Source of the DNA: Hydractinia symbiolongicarpus
Taxonomy: Eukaryota > Cnidaria > Hydrozoa > Anthoathecata > Hydractiniidae
DNA length: 64,000 nucleotides
Assembly: GCF_029227915.1 (NCBI RefSeq)
Contig: NC_079876.1
Coordinates: forward strand, 5,086,001 to 5,150,000
Direction: 5' to 3'
The position numbers and the translations under genes are program-made. Shown one piece after another: positions 1 to 11,782 of the stretch (position 1 is its first letter; the number at the start of each line of letters is the position of its first letter). The notes beneath the pieces are model-generated. The model had not been told where the DNA came from and searched no databases. It saw only the letters and a list, made by a program, of their open reading frames with translations.

Positions 1-2885
1 CCCACAGTAAAGAACGACTTATTTATCTAAATTTTTAAATAAAGCGCCACCCCAACGCCCAGTGTAATCGCTGATTTCCGGCAATCACGTCAAATTAGGA
101 AGAATGTTTTTTCTTGGAGTCCATTTGTGTCATTTATCACATTGATCAGGTCACGGTCCAAAGTGAGTTCAATTAAGTACCACAGTCAATCGTTTCACTG
201 TTAAAAGCGATGCAACCAGGTAATATCAGATAAATATCGCTAAATACATGTTGGTACGAAAATGTGACCCAATCGTTGTAACTCAAAGGAATTGGCACCG
301 TTAGAAAGTCAATAAAGTGTAGTTTTTGAAACTGTCGCTATTTCTTCAGCGCGCAATAACGGATAGGATTGGTCCCGCAGAAAAGAACGACTTTTTTTTC
401 TAAATTTTTAAATAAAGCGCTACCACAACGCCCAGTGTAATAGCTGGTTTCCGGCAATCACGTCGAATTAAGAAGAATGTTTTTTCTTAGAGTCCATTTG
501 TGTCATTTATCACATTGATCAGGTCACGGTCCAAAGTTAGTTCAGTTAAGTCCCCCAGTCAATCGTTTCACTGTTAAAAGCGATGCAACCTAGTAATATC
601 AAAAAATATCGCTAAATACATGTTGGTACGAATATGTGACACAACCGTTGTAACTCAAACGGACTGACACCGTTAGAAAGTCAATGAAATTTTGTTCTTG
701 AAACTGTCGCTATTTCTTCAGCGCACGATAACGGCTAGGATTGGTTCCATAATATAAAAACGACTTTTTTTATCTTAATTCCTAAATGATGTGCTACCAC
801 AGAGCCCAGTGTAATCGCTGAGTTCCGGCAATCATGTCAAATTAAGAAGAATGTTATTTCTTGGAATCCAATTTCCTCATTTATCACATTTATCAGGTCA
901 GAGTCCAAAGTTAGTTCAATTAAGTCCCACAGTCAATCGTTTCACTGTTAAAAGCGATGCAACCTAGTAATATCAGATAAATATCGCTAAATACATGCTA
1001 ATACTAATATGTGACCTAACCGTTGAAACTATAACGGACTGGCACCGTTAGAAAGTCAATGAGATGTAGTTTTTGAAACTGTCGCTATTCCTTCAGCGCG
1101 CAATAACGGATAGGATTGGTCCTGCAGAAAAGAACGACTTTTTTTTCTAAATTTTTAAATAAAGCGCTACCACAACGCCCAGTGTAATAGCTGGTTTCCG
1201 GCAATCACCTCAAATTAAGAAGAATGTTTTTTCTTAGAGTCCATTTGTGTCATTTATCACATTGATCAGGTCACGGTCCAAAGTTAGTTCAATTAAGTCC
1301 CACAGTCATCCGTTTCTCTGTTAAAGGCCATACAACCTAGCAATATCAGAAAAATATCGCTAAATACATGTTGGTACGAATATGTGACCCAACCGTTGTA
1401 ACTCAAACGGATTGACACCGTTAGAAAGTCAATGAAGTGTAGTTTTTGAAACTGTCGCTATTTCTTCAGCGCGCGATAACGGATAAGATTGGTCCCACAG
1501 TAAAGAACGACTTATTTATCTAAATTTTTAAATAAAGCGCCACCCCAACGCCCAGTGTAATCGCTGATTTCCGGCAATCACGTCAAATTAGGAAGAATGT
1601 TTTTTCTTGGAGTCCATTTGTGTCATTTATCACATTGATCAGGTCACGGTCCAAAGTGAGTTCAATTAAGTACCACAGTCAATCGTTTCACTGTTAAAAG
1701 CGATGCAACCAGGTAATATCAGATAAATATCGCTAAATACATGTTGGTACGAAAATGTGACCCAATCGTTGTAACTAAAACGAATTGGCACCGTTAGAAA
1801 GTCAATAAAGTGTAGTTTTTGAAACTGTCGCTATTTCTTCAGCGCGCAATAACGGATAGGATTGGTCCCGCAGAAAAGAACGACTTTTTTTTCTAAATTT
1901 TTAAATAAAGCGCTACCACAACGCCCAGTGTAATAGCTGGTTTCCGGCAATCACGTCGAATTAAGAAGAATGTTTTTTCTTAGAGTCCATTTGTGTCATT
2001 TATCACATTGATCAGGTCACGGTCCAAAGTTAGTTCAGTTAAGTCCCACAGTCAATCGTTTCACTGTTAAAAGCGATGCAACCTAGTAATATCAAAAAAT
2101 ATCGCTAAATACATGTTGGTACGAATATGTGACACAACCGTTGTAACTCAAACGGACTGACACCGTTAGAAAGTCAATGAAATTTTGTTCTTGAAACTGT
2201 CGCTATTTCTTCAGCGCACGATAACGGCTAGGATTGGTTCCATAATATAAAAACGACTTTTTTTATCTTAATTCCTAAATGATGTGCTACCACAGAGCCC
2301 AGTGTAATCGCTGAGTTCCGGCAATCATGTCAAATTAAGAAGAATGTTATTTCTTGGAATCCAATTTCCTCATTTATCACATTGATCAGGTCACAGTCCA
2401 AAGTTAGTTCAATTAAGTCCCACAGTCAATCGTTTCACTGTTAAAAGCGATGCAACCTAGTAATATCAGATAAATATCGCTAAATACATGCTAATACTAA
2501 TATGTGACCTAACCGTTGAAACTATAACGGACTGGCACCGTTAGAAAGTCAATGAGATGTAGTTTTTGAAACTGTTGCTATTTCTTCAGCGCGCGACAAC
2601 GGATAAGATTGGTCCCACAGTAAAGAACGACTTATTTATCTAAATTTTTAAATAAAGCGCCACCACAACGCCCAGTGTAATCGCTGATTTCCGGCAATCA
2701 CGTCAAATTAAGAAGAATGTTTTTTCTTGGAGTCCATTTGTGTCATTTATCACATTTATAAGGTCACGGTCCAAAATCAGTTCAATTATGTGCCACAGTC
2801 AATCGTTTCATTGTTAAAAGCCATACAACCTAGTAATATCAGAAAAATATCGCTAAATACATGTTGGTACGAATATGTGACCCAA

Positions 2886-2975
2886 CCGTTGTAACTCAAA
2901 CGGATTAACACCGTTAGAAACTCAATGAAATGTAGTTTTTAAAATTGTCGCTATTTCTTCAGCGCGCGATAACGG
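2886..2975. repeat. Example of the alternating CCGTT/AACGG cluster in the unit
   Basis: Four copies of the same five-base word alternate in orientation within 90 bp: CCGTT at 2886-2890, AACGG at 2899-2903, CCGTT at 2911-2915 and AACGG at 2971-2975. The arrangement recurs in most units, with decay at one or another copy (for example ATCGTT or AACGAA). The first two form an inverted repeat with an eight-base loop. AACGG resembles the core bound by Myb-type proteins, but this is only a resemblance. Confidence 0.55.
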
Positions 2976-5636
2976 CTAGGATTTGTCCCACAGTAAAAAA
3001 TGACTTTTTATCTCAATTTTTAATTGAAGCGCTACCACAGAGCCCAGTGTAATCGCTGAGTTTTAGGAATCATTTCATATTAAGAAGAATGTTATTTCTT
3101 GGAGACCAATTGTCTCACTATCACATTTATAAGGTCAAAGTCCATAATCAGTTCAATTAAATCCCACAGTCAATCGTTTCACTGTTAAAAGCCATACAAC
3201 CTAGTAATATCAGAAAAAAATCACTAAATACATGTTGGTACGAATATGTGACCCAATCGTTGTAACTCAAACGAATTGGCACCGTTAGAAAGTCAATAAA
3301 GTGTAGTTTTTGAAACTGTCGCTATTTCTTCAGCGCGCAATAACGGATAGGATTGGTCCCGCAGAAAAGAACGACTTTTTTTTCTAAATTTTTAAATAAA
3401 GCGCTACCACAACGCCCAGTGTAATAGCTGGTTTCCGGCAATCACGTCGAATTAAGAAGAATGTTTTTTCTTAGAGTCCATTTGTGTCATTTATCACATT
3501 GATCAGGTCACGGTCCAAAGTTAGTTCAGTTAAGTCCCACAGTCAATCGTTTCACTGTTAAAAGCGATGCAACCTAGTAATATCAAAAAATATCGCTAAA
3601 TACATGTTGGTACGAATATGTGACACAACCGTTGTAACTCAAACGGACAGACACCGTTAGAAAGTCAATGAAATTTTGTTCTTGAAACTGTCGCTATTTC
3701 TTCAGCGCACGATAACGGCTAGGATTGGTTCCATAATATAAAAACGACTTTTTTTATCTTAATTCCTAAATGATGTGCTACCACAGAGCCCAGTGTAATC
3801 GCTGAGTTCCGGCAATCATGTCAAATTAAGAAGAATGTTATTTCTTGGAATCCAATTTCCTCATTTATCACATTTATCAGGTCACAGTCCAAAGTTAGTT
3901 CAATTAAGTCCCACAGTCAATCGTTTCACTGTTAAAAGCGATGCAACCTAGTAATATCAGATAAATATCGCTAAATACATGCTAATACTAATATGTGACC
4001 TAACCGTTGAAACTATAACGGACTGGCACCGTTAGAAAGTCAATGAGATGTAGTTTTTGAAACTGTTGCTATTTCTTCAGCGCGTGACAACGGATAAGAT
4101 TGGTCCCACAGTAAAGAACGACTTATTTATCTAAATTTTTAAATAAAGCGCCACCACAACGCCCAGTGTAATCGCTGATTTCCGGCAATCACGTCAAATT
4201 AAGAAGAATGTTTTTTCTTGGAGTCCATTTGTGTCATTTATCACATTTATAAGGTCACGGTCCAAAATCAGTTCAATTATGTGCCACAGTCAATCGTTTC
4301 ATTGTTAAAAGCCATACAACCTAGTAATATCAGAAAAATATCGCTAAATACATGTTGGTACGAATATGTGACCCAACCGTTGTAACTCAAACGGATTAAC
4401 ACCGTTAGAAACTCAATGAAATGTAGTTTTTAAAATTGTCGCTATTTCTTCAGCGCGCGATAACGGCTAGGATTTGTCCCACAGTAAAAAATGACTTTTT
4501 ATCTCAATTTTTAATTGAAGCGCTACCACAGAGCCCAGTGTAATCGCTGAGTTTTAGGAATCATTTCATATTAAGAAGAATGTTATTTCTTGGAGACCAA
4601 TTGTCTCACTATCACATTTATAAGGTCAAAGTCCATAATCAGTTCAATTAAATCCCACAGTCAATCGTTTCACTGTTAAAAGCCATACAACCTAGTAATA
4701 TCAGAAAAATATCACTAAATACATGTTGGTACGAATATGTGACCCAATCGTTGTAACTCAAACGAATTGGCACCGTTAGAAAGTCAATGAAGTGTAATTT
4801 TTGAAACTGTCGCTATTCCTTCAGCGCGCAATAACGGATAGGATTGGTCCTGCAGAAAAGAACGACTTCTTTTTCTAAATTTTTAAATAAAGCGCTACCA
4901 CAACGCCCAGTGTAATAGCTGGTTTCCGGCAATCACCTCAAATTAAGAAGAATGTTTTTTCTTAGAGTCCATTTGTGTCATTTATCACATTGATCAGGTC
5001 ACGGTCCAAAGTTAGTTCAATTAAGTCCCACAGTCACTCGTTTCTCTGTTAAAGGCCATACAACCTAGCAATATCAGAAAAATATCGCTAAATACATGTT
5101 GGTACGAATATGTGACCCAACCGTTGTAACTCAAACGGATTGACACCGCTAGAAAGTCAATGAAGTGTAGTTTTTGAAACTGTCGCTATTTCTTCAGCGC
5201 GCGATAACGGATAAGATTGGTCCCACAGTAAAGAACGACTTATTTATCTAAATTTTTAAATAAAGCGCCACCCCAACGCCCAATGTAATCGCTGATTTCC
5301 GGCAATCACGTGAAATTAGGAAGAATGTTTTTTCTTGGAGTCCATTTGTGTCATTTATCACATTGATCAGGTCACGGTCCAAAGTGAGTTCAATTAAGTA
5401 CCACAGTCAATCGTTTCACTGTTAAAAGCGATGCAACCAGGTAATATCAGATAAATATCGCTAAATACATGTTGGTACGAAAATGTGACCCAACCGTTGA
5501 AACTCAAACGGACTGACACCGTTAAAAAGTCAATGAAATGTAGTTTTTGAAACTGTCGCTATTTCTTCAGCGCGCCATAACGGCTAGGATTGGTCCCACA
5601 GTAAAAAATGACTTTTTATCTTAATTTTTAATTGAA

Positions 5637-5651
5637 GCGCTACCACAGCGC
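5637..5651. repeat. Example of the conserved short hairpin in the satellite unit
   Basis: GCGCT-ACCAC-AGCGC forms a perfect five-base stem with a five-base loop. It occurs near the same place in most units, but many units instead read AACGCC or GTGCT, which weakens the stem. This example lies in the unit starting at 5595. No function is shown. Confidence 0.6.
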
Positions 5652-5966
5652 CCAGTGTAATCGCTGATTTCCGGCAATCACGTCAAATTAGGAAGAATGT
5701 TTTTTCTTGGAGTCCATTTGTGTCATTTATCACATTGATCAGGTCACGGTCCAAAGTGAGTTCAATTAAGTACCACAGTCAATCATTTCACTGTTAAAAG
5801 CGATGCAAACAGGTAATATCAGACAAATATCGCTAAATACATGTTGGTACGAAAATGTGACCCAACCGTTGATACTCAAACGGACTGACACCGTTAAAAA
5901 GTCAATGAAATGTAGTTTTTGAAACTGTCGCTATTTCTTCAGCGCGCGATAACGGCTAGGATTGGT

Positions 5967-8900
5967 CCCACAGTAAAAAATGACTTTTTATCTTAATTTT
6001 TAGTTGAAGCGCTACCACAGCGCCCAGTGTAATCGCTGAGTTTCAGGAATCATTTCATATTAAGAAGAATGTTATTTCTTGGAGTCCAATTGTTTCACTA
6101 TCACATTTATAAGGTCAAAGTCCATAATCAGTTCAATTAAATCCCACAATCAATCGTTTCACTGTTAAAAGTCATACAACCTAGTAATATCAGAAGAATA
6201 TCGCTAAATACATGTTGGTACGAATATGTGACCCAACCGTTGTAACTCAAACGAATTGGCACCGTTAGATAGTCAATGAAGTGTAGTTTTTGAAACTGTC
6301 GCTCTTTCTTCAGCGCGCGATAACGGATAGGATTGATCCCACAGAAAAGAACGACTTTTTTTTCTAAATTTTTAAATAAAGCGCTACCACAACGCCCAGT
6401 GTAATAGCTGATTTCCGGCAATCACGTCAAATTAAGAAGAATGTTTTTTCTTAGAGTCCATTTGTGTCATTTATCACATTGATCAGGTCATGGTCCAAAG
6501 TTAGTTCAATTAAGTCCCACAGTCAATCGTTTCACTGTTAAAAGCGATGCAACCTAGTAATATCAGATAAATATCGCTAAAAATACATGTTGGTACGAAA
6601 ATGTGACCCAACCGTTGAAACTCAAACGGACTGACACCGTTAAAAAGTCAATGAAATGTAGTTTTTGAAGCTGTAGCTATTTCTTCAGCGCGCGATAAGG
6701 GCTAGGATTGGTCCCACAGAAAATTTGACTTATTTATCTAATTTTTTAAATGAAGCGCTACCACTGCGCCCAGTGTAATCGCAGAGTTCCGGCAATCACG
6801 TCAAATTAAGAAGAATGTTATTTCTTGGAGTCCAATTGTCTCACTATCACATTTATAAGGTCAAAGTCCATAATCAGTTCAATTAAATCCCACAGTCAAT
6901 CGTTTCACTGTTAAAAGCCATACAACCTAGTAATATCAGAAGAATATCACTAAATACATGTTGGTACGAATATGTGACCCAATCGTTGTAACTCAAACGA
7001 ATTGGCACCGTTAGAAAGTCAATAAAGTGTAGTTTTTGAAACTGTCGCTATTTCTTCAGCGCGCAATAACGGATAGGATTGGTCCCGCAGAAGAGAACGA
7101 CTTTTTTTCTAAATTTTTAAATAAAGCGCTACCACAACGCCCAGTGTAATAGCTGGTTTCCGGCAATCACGTCGAATTAGGAAGAATGTTTTTTCTTAGA
7201 GTCCATTTGTGTCATTTATCACATTGATCAGGTCACGGTCCAAAGTTAGTTCAATTAAGTCCCACAGTCAATCGTTTCACTGTTAAAAGCGATGCAACCT
7301 AGTAATATCAAAAAATATCGCTAAATACATGTTGGTACGAATATGTGACACAACCGTTGTAACTCAAACGGACTGACACCGTTAGAAAGTCAATGAAATT
7401 TTGTTCTTGAAACTGTCGCTATTTCTTCAGCGCACGATAACGGCTAGGATTGGTTCCATAATATAAAAACGACTTTTTTTATCTTAATTCCTAAATGATG
7501 TGCTACCACAGAGCCCAGTGTAATCACTGAGTGTCGGCAATCATGTCAAATTAAGAAGAATGTTATTTCTTGGAGTCCAATTGTCTCCTTTATCACATTT
7601 ATCAGGTGACAGTCCAAAGTTAGTTCAATTAAGTCCCATAGTCAATCGTTTCATTGTTAAAAGCGATGCAACCTTGTAATCTCAGAAAAATATCGCTAAA
7701 CACATGTTGATACGAATATGTGACCAACCGTTGAAACTCAAACGGACTGGCACCGTTAGAAAGTCAATGAAATGTAGTTTTTGAAACTGTCGCTATTTCT
7801 TCATTGCGCGAAAACGGCTAGGATTGCTCCCACAGTTGAAAATGACTTATTAATCTAAATTTTTAAATGAAGCGCTACCACAGCGCCCAGTGTAATCGCT
7901 GAGTTCCGGCAATCATGTCAAATTAAGAAGAATGTTATTTCTTGGAGTCCAATTTCCTCATTTATCACATTTATCAGGTCACAGTCCAAAGTTAGTTCAA
8001 TTAAGTCCCACAGTCAATCGTTTCACTGTTAAAAGCGATGCAACCTAGTAATATCAGATAAATATCGCTAAATACATGCTAATACGAATATGTGACCTAA
8101 CCGTTGAAACTATAACGGACTGGCACCGTTAGAAAGTCAATGAAATGTAGTTTTTGAAACTGTCGCTATTTCTTCAGCGCGCGACAACGGATAAGATTGG
8201 TCCCACAGTAAAGAACGACTTAATTATCTAAATTTTTAAATAAAGCGCCACCACAACGCCCAGTGTAATCGCTGATTTCCGGCAATCACGTCAAATTAAG
8301 AAGAATGTTTTTTCTTGGAGTCCATTTGTGTCATTCATCACATTGGTCAGGTCACGGTCCAAAGTGAGTTCAATTAAGTACCACAGTCAATCGTTTCACT
8401 GTTAAAAGCGATGCAACCTAGTAATATCAGATAAATATCGCTAAATACATGTTGGTACGAATATGTGACCCAACCGTTGTAACTCAAACGGATTAACACC
8501 GTTAGAAACTCAATGAAATGTGGTTTTTAAAATTGTTGCTATTTCTTCAGCGCGCGATAACGGCTGGGATTTGTCCCACAGTAAAAAATGACTTTTTTAT
8601 CTCAATTTTTAATTGAAGCGCTACCACAGAGCCCAGTGTAATCGCTGGGTTTCAGGAATCATTTCATATTAAAAAGAATGTTATTTCTTGGAGACCAATT
8701 GTCTCACTATCACATTTATAAGGTCAAAGTCCATAATCAGTTCAATTAAATCCCACAGTCAATCGTTTCACTGTTAAAAGCCATACAACCTAGTAATATC
8801 AGAAGAATATCACAAAATACATGTTGGTACGAATATGTGACCCAGTTGTTGTAACTCAAACGGATTAACACCGTTAGAAAGTCAATGAAATGTAGTTTTT

Positions 8901-11782
8901 AAAACTGTCGCTATTTGTTCAGCGCGCGATAACGGATAGGATTGGTCCCACAGAAAAGAACGACTTATTTATCTAAATTTTTAAATGAAGCGCTACCACA
9001 GCGACCAGTGTAATCGCTGATTTGCGGTAATCACTTCAAATTAAGAAAATGTTTTTTCTTGGAGTCCATTTGTGTCATTTATCACATTGATCAGGTCACG
9101 GTCCAAAGTGAGTTCAATTAAGTACCACAGTCAATCGTTTCACTGTTAAAAGCGATGCAACCAGGTAATATCAGATAAATATCGCTAAATATATGTTGGT
9201 ACGAAAATGGGACGCAACCGTTGAAACTCAGACGGACTGACACCGTTAAAAAGTCAATGAAATGTAGTTTTTGAAACTGTCGCTATTTCTTCAGCGCGCG
9301 ATAACGGCTAGGATTGGTCCCACAGTAAAAAATGACTTTTTATCTTAATTTTTAATTGAAGCGCTACCACAGCGCCCAGTGTAATCGCTGAGTTTCAGGA
9401 ATCATTTCATATTAAGAAGAATGTTATTTCTTGGAGTCCAATTGTTTAACTATCACATTTATAAGGTCAAAGTCCATAATCAGTTCAATTAAATCCCACA
9501 ATCAATCGTTTCACTGTTAAAAGCCATACAACCTAGTAATATCAGAAGAATATCGCTAAATACATGTTGGTACGAATATGTGACCCAACCGTTGTAACTC
9601 AAACGAATTGGCACCGTTAGAAAGTCAATGAAGTGTAGTTTTTGAAACTGTAGCTATTTTTTCAGCGCGCGATAAGGCCTAGGATGGGTCCCACAGAAAA
9701 TTTGACTTATTTATCTAATTTTTTAAATGAAGCGCTACCACAGCGCCCAGTGTAATCGCTGAGTTCCGGCAATCATGTCAAATTAAGAAGAATGTTATTT
9801 CTTGGATTCCAATTGTCTCACTTATAACATTTATAAGGTCACGGTCCAAAATCAGTTCAATTATGTGCCACAGTCAATCGTTTCACTGTTAAAAGCCATA
9901 CAACCTAGTAATATCAGAAAAATATCGCTAAACACATGTTGGTACGAATATGTGACCCAACCGTTGTAACTCAAATGGATTAACACCGTTAGAAAGTCAA
10001 TGAAATGTAGTTTTTAAAACTGTCGCCATTTCTTCAGCGCGCGATAACGGCTAGGATTGGTCCCACAGTAAAAAATGACTTTTTATCTTAATTTTTAATT
10101 GAAGCGCTACCACAGCGCCCAGTGTAATCGCTGAGTTTCAGGAATCATTTCATATTAAGAAAAATGTTAATTCTTGGAGTCCAATTGTCTCACTATCACA
10201 TTTATAAGGTCAAAGTCCATAATCAGTTCAATTAAATCCCACAGTCAATAGTTTCACTGTTAAAAGCCATACAACCTAGTAATATCAGAAGAATATCACT
10301 AAATACATGTTGGTACGAATATGTGACCCAATCGTTGTAACTCAAACGAATTGGCACCGTTGGAAAGTCAATGAAGTGTAGTTTTTGAAACTGTCGCTAT
10401 TTCTTCAGCGCGCAATAACGGATAGGATTGGTCCCGCAGAAAAGAACGACTTTTTTTTCTAAATTTTTATATAAAGCGCTACCACAACGCCCAGTGTAAT
10501 AGCTGGTTTCCGGCAATCACGTCAAATTAAGAAGAATGTTATTTCTTGGATTCCAATTGTCTCCTTTATCACATTTATCAGGTGACAGTCCAAAGTTAGT
10601 TAAATTAAGTCCCATAGTCAATCGTTTCATTGTTAAAAGCGATGCAACCTTGTAATCTCAGAAAAATATCGCTAAACACATGTTGATACGAATATGTGAC
10701 CAACCGTTGAAACTCAAGCGGACTGGCACCGTTAGAAAGTCAATGAAATGTAGTTTTTGAAACCGTCGCTATTTCTTCATTGCGCGAAAACGGCTAGGAT
10801 TGCTCCCACAGTTGAATATGACTTTTTATCTTAATTTTTAATTGAAGCGCTACCATAGCGCCCAGTGTAATCGCTGAGTTCCGGCAATCACGTCAAATTA
10901 AGAAGAATGTTATTTCTTGGAGTCCAATTGTCTCACTTATAACATTTATAAGGTCACGGTCCGTTAGAAAGTCAATGAAATGTAGTTTTTAAAACTGTCG
11001 CTATTTCTTCAGCGCGCGATAACCGATAGGATTGGTCCCACAGAAAAGAACGACTTATTTATCTAAATTTTTAAATGAAGCGCTACCACAGCGCCCAGTG
11101 TAATCGCTGATTTGCGGTAATCACTTCAAATTAAGAAAATGTTTTTTTCTTGGAGTCCATTTGTGTCATCTATCACATTGATCAGGTCACAGTCCAAAGT
11201 TAGTTCAATTAAATCCCACAGTCAATCGTTTCACTGTTAAAAGCGATGCAATCTAGTAATATCAGATAAATATCGCTAAATACATGTTGGTACGAATATG
11301 TGACCCAATCGTTGTAACTCAAACGAATTGGCACCGTTAGAAAGTCAATGAAGTGTAATTTTTGAAACTGTCGCTAATTCTTCAGCGCGCAATAACGGAT
11401 AGGATTGGTCCCACAGAAAAGAAAGACTTATTTATCTAAATTTTTAAATGAAGCGCTTCCACAACGCCCAGTGTAATCGCTGATTTGCGGTAATCACTTC
11501 AAATTAAGAAGAATGTTTTTTCTTTGAGTCCATTTGTGTCATTTATCACATTGATCAGGTCACAGTCCATAATCAGTTCAATTAAATCCCACAGTCAATC
11601 GTTTCACTGTTAAAAGCCATACAACCTAGTAATATCAGAAGAATATCACTAAATACATGTTGGTACGAATATGTGACACAATCGTTGTAACTCAAACGAA
11701 TTGGCACCGTTAGAAAGTCAATGAAGTGTAGTTTTTGAAACTGTCGCTATTTCTTCAGCGCGCGATAACGGCTAGGATTGGT
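5967..11782 (+). repeat. Satellite segment B, copy 1: 16-unit block (5816 bp)
   Basis: Unit starts are 5967, 6338, 6713, 7084, 7455, 7829, 8202, 8575, 8947, 9319, 9690, 10062, 10433, 10805 (truncated, 232 bp), 11037 and 11410. The same series of diagnostic variants recurs 5816 bp downstream. Examples are the GTTCCATAATATAAAAACG unit, the unit beginning CCCACAGTTGAAAATGAC, the truncated unit and the CACAAAATACATG variant. Only scattered differences separate the copies, for example GTCATACAAC near 6176 against GTCATGCAAC near 11991. The first units of the two copies differ slightly in their leading bases (CTTTTTATCTTAA against CATTTTATCTCAA), so the true left junction lies somewhat inside the first unit, not exactly at 5967. 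Confidence 0.88.
10805..11036 (+). repeat. Truncated 232-bp satellite unit (first copy)
   Basis: This unit lacks about 140 bp of the normal unit. It reads normally through GGTCACGGTCC and then jumps directly to GTTAGAAAGTC at about 10961/10962. The lost part includes the CAGTCAATCG stretch, the conserved ATACATGTTGGTACGA stretch and the CCGTTG...AACGG pair. Both deletion ends carry CC, so a two-base microhomology sits at the junction. The same junction recurs at about 16406 and 18128. Confidence 0.9.

Larger units (their letters stand above)
1..5966 (+). repeat. Satellite segment A: shuffled four-unit higher-order repeat
   Basis: There are 16 full units, starting at 1, 374, 746, 1121, 1494, 1867, 2239, 2614, 2987, 3358, 3730, 4105, 4478, 4849, 5222 and 5595. 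If the first units are named A, B, C and D, and later variants E, F and G, the order by shared variants is ABCD ABC EF BC EF D A G. Equivalent units are 1491-1493 bp apart: B at 374, 1867 and 3358; C at 746, 2239 and 3730; E at 2614 and 4105; F at 2987 and 4478. C units are easy to spot because they begin TCCATAATATAAAAACGAC. The spacing is constant but the composition of each four-unit block changes, which suggests exchange between related blocks rather than simple copying. Confidence 0.85.

Noticed and set aside
1-373. Internal sub-repeat of the unit (recurring GTCAAT/GTCAAA near 88, 184 and 308)
   Set aside because: Spacing is uneven and similarity does not extend beyond six or seven bases, so I do not see a shorter ancestral period.
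6137-6421. Minus-strand open frame of 94 codons
   Set aside because: It lies wholly inside satellite units. The same frame recurs at 11953-12237 only because the 5816-bp block is duplicated. Other units break it, and the unit length is not a multiple of three.
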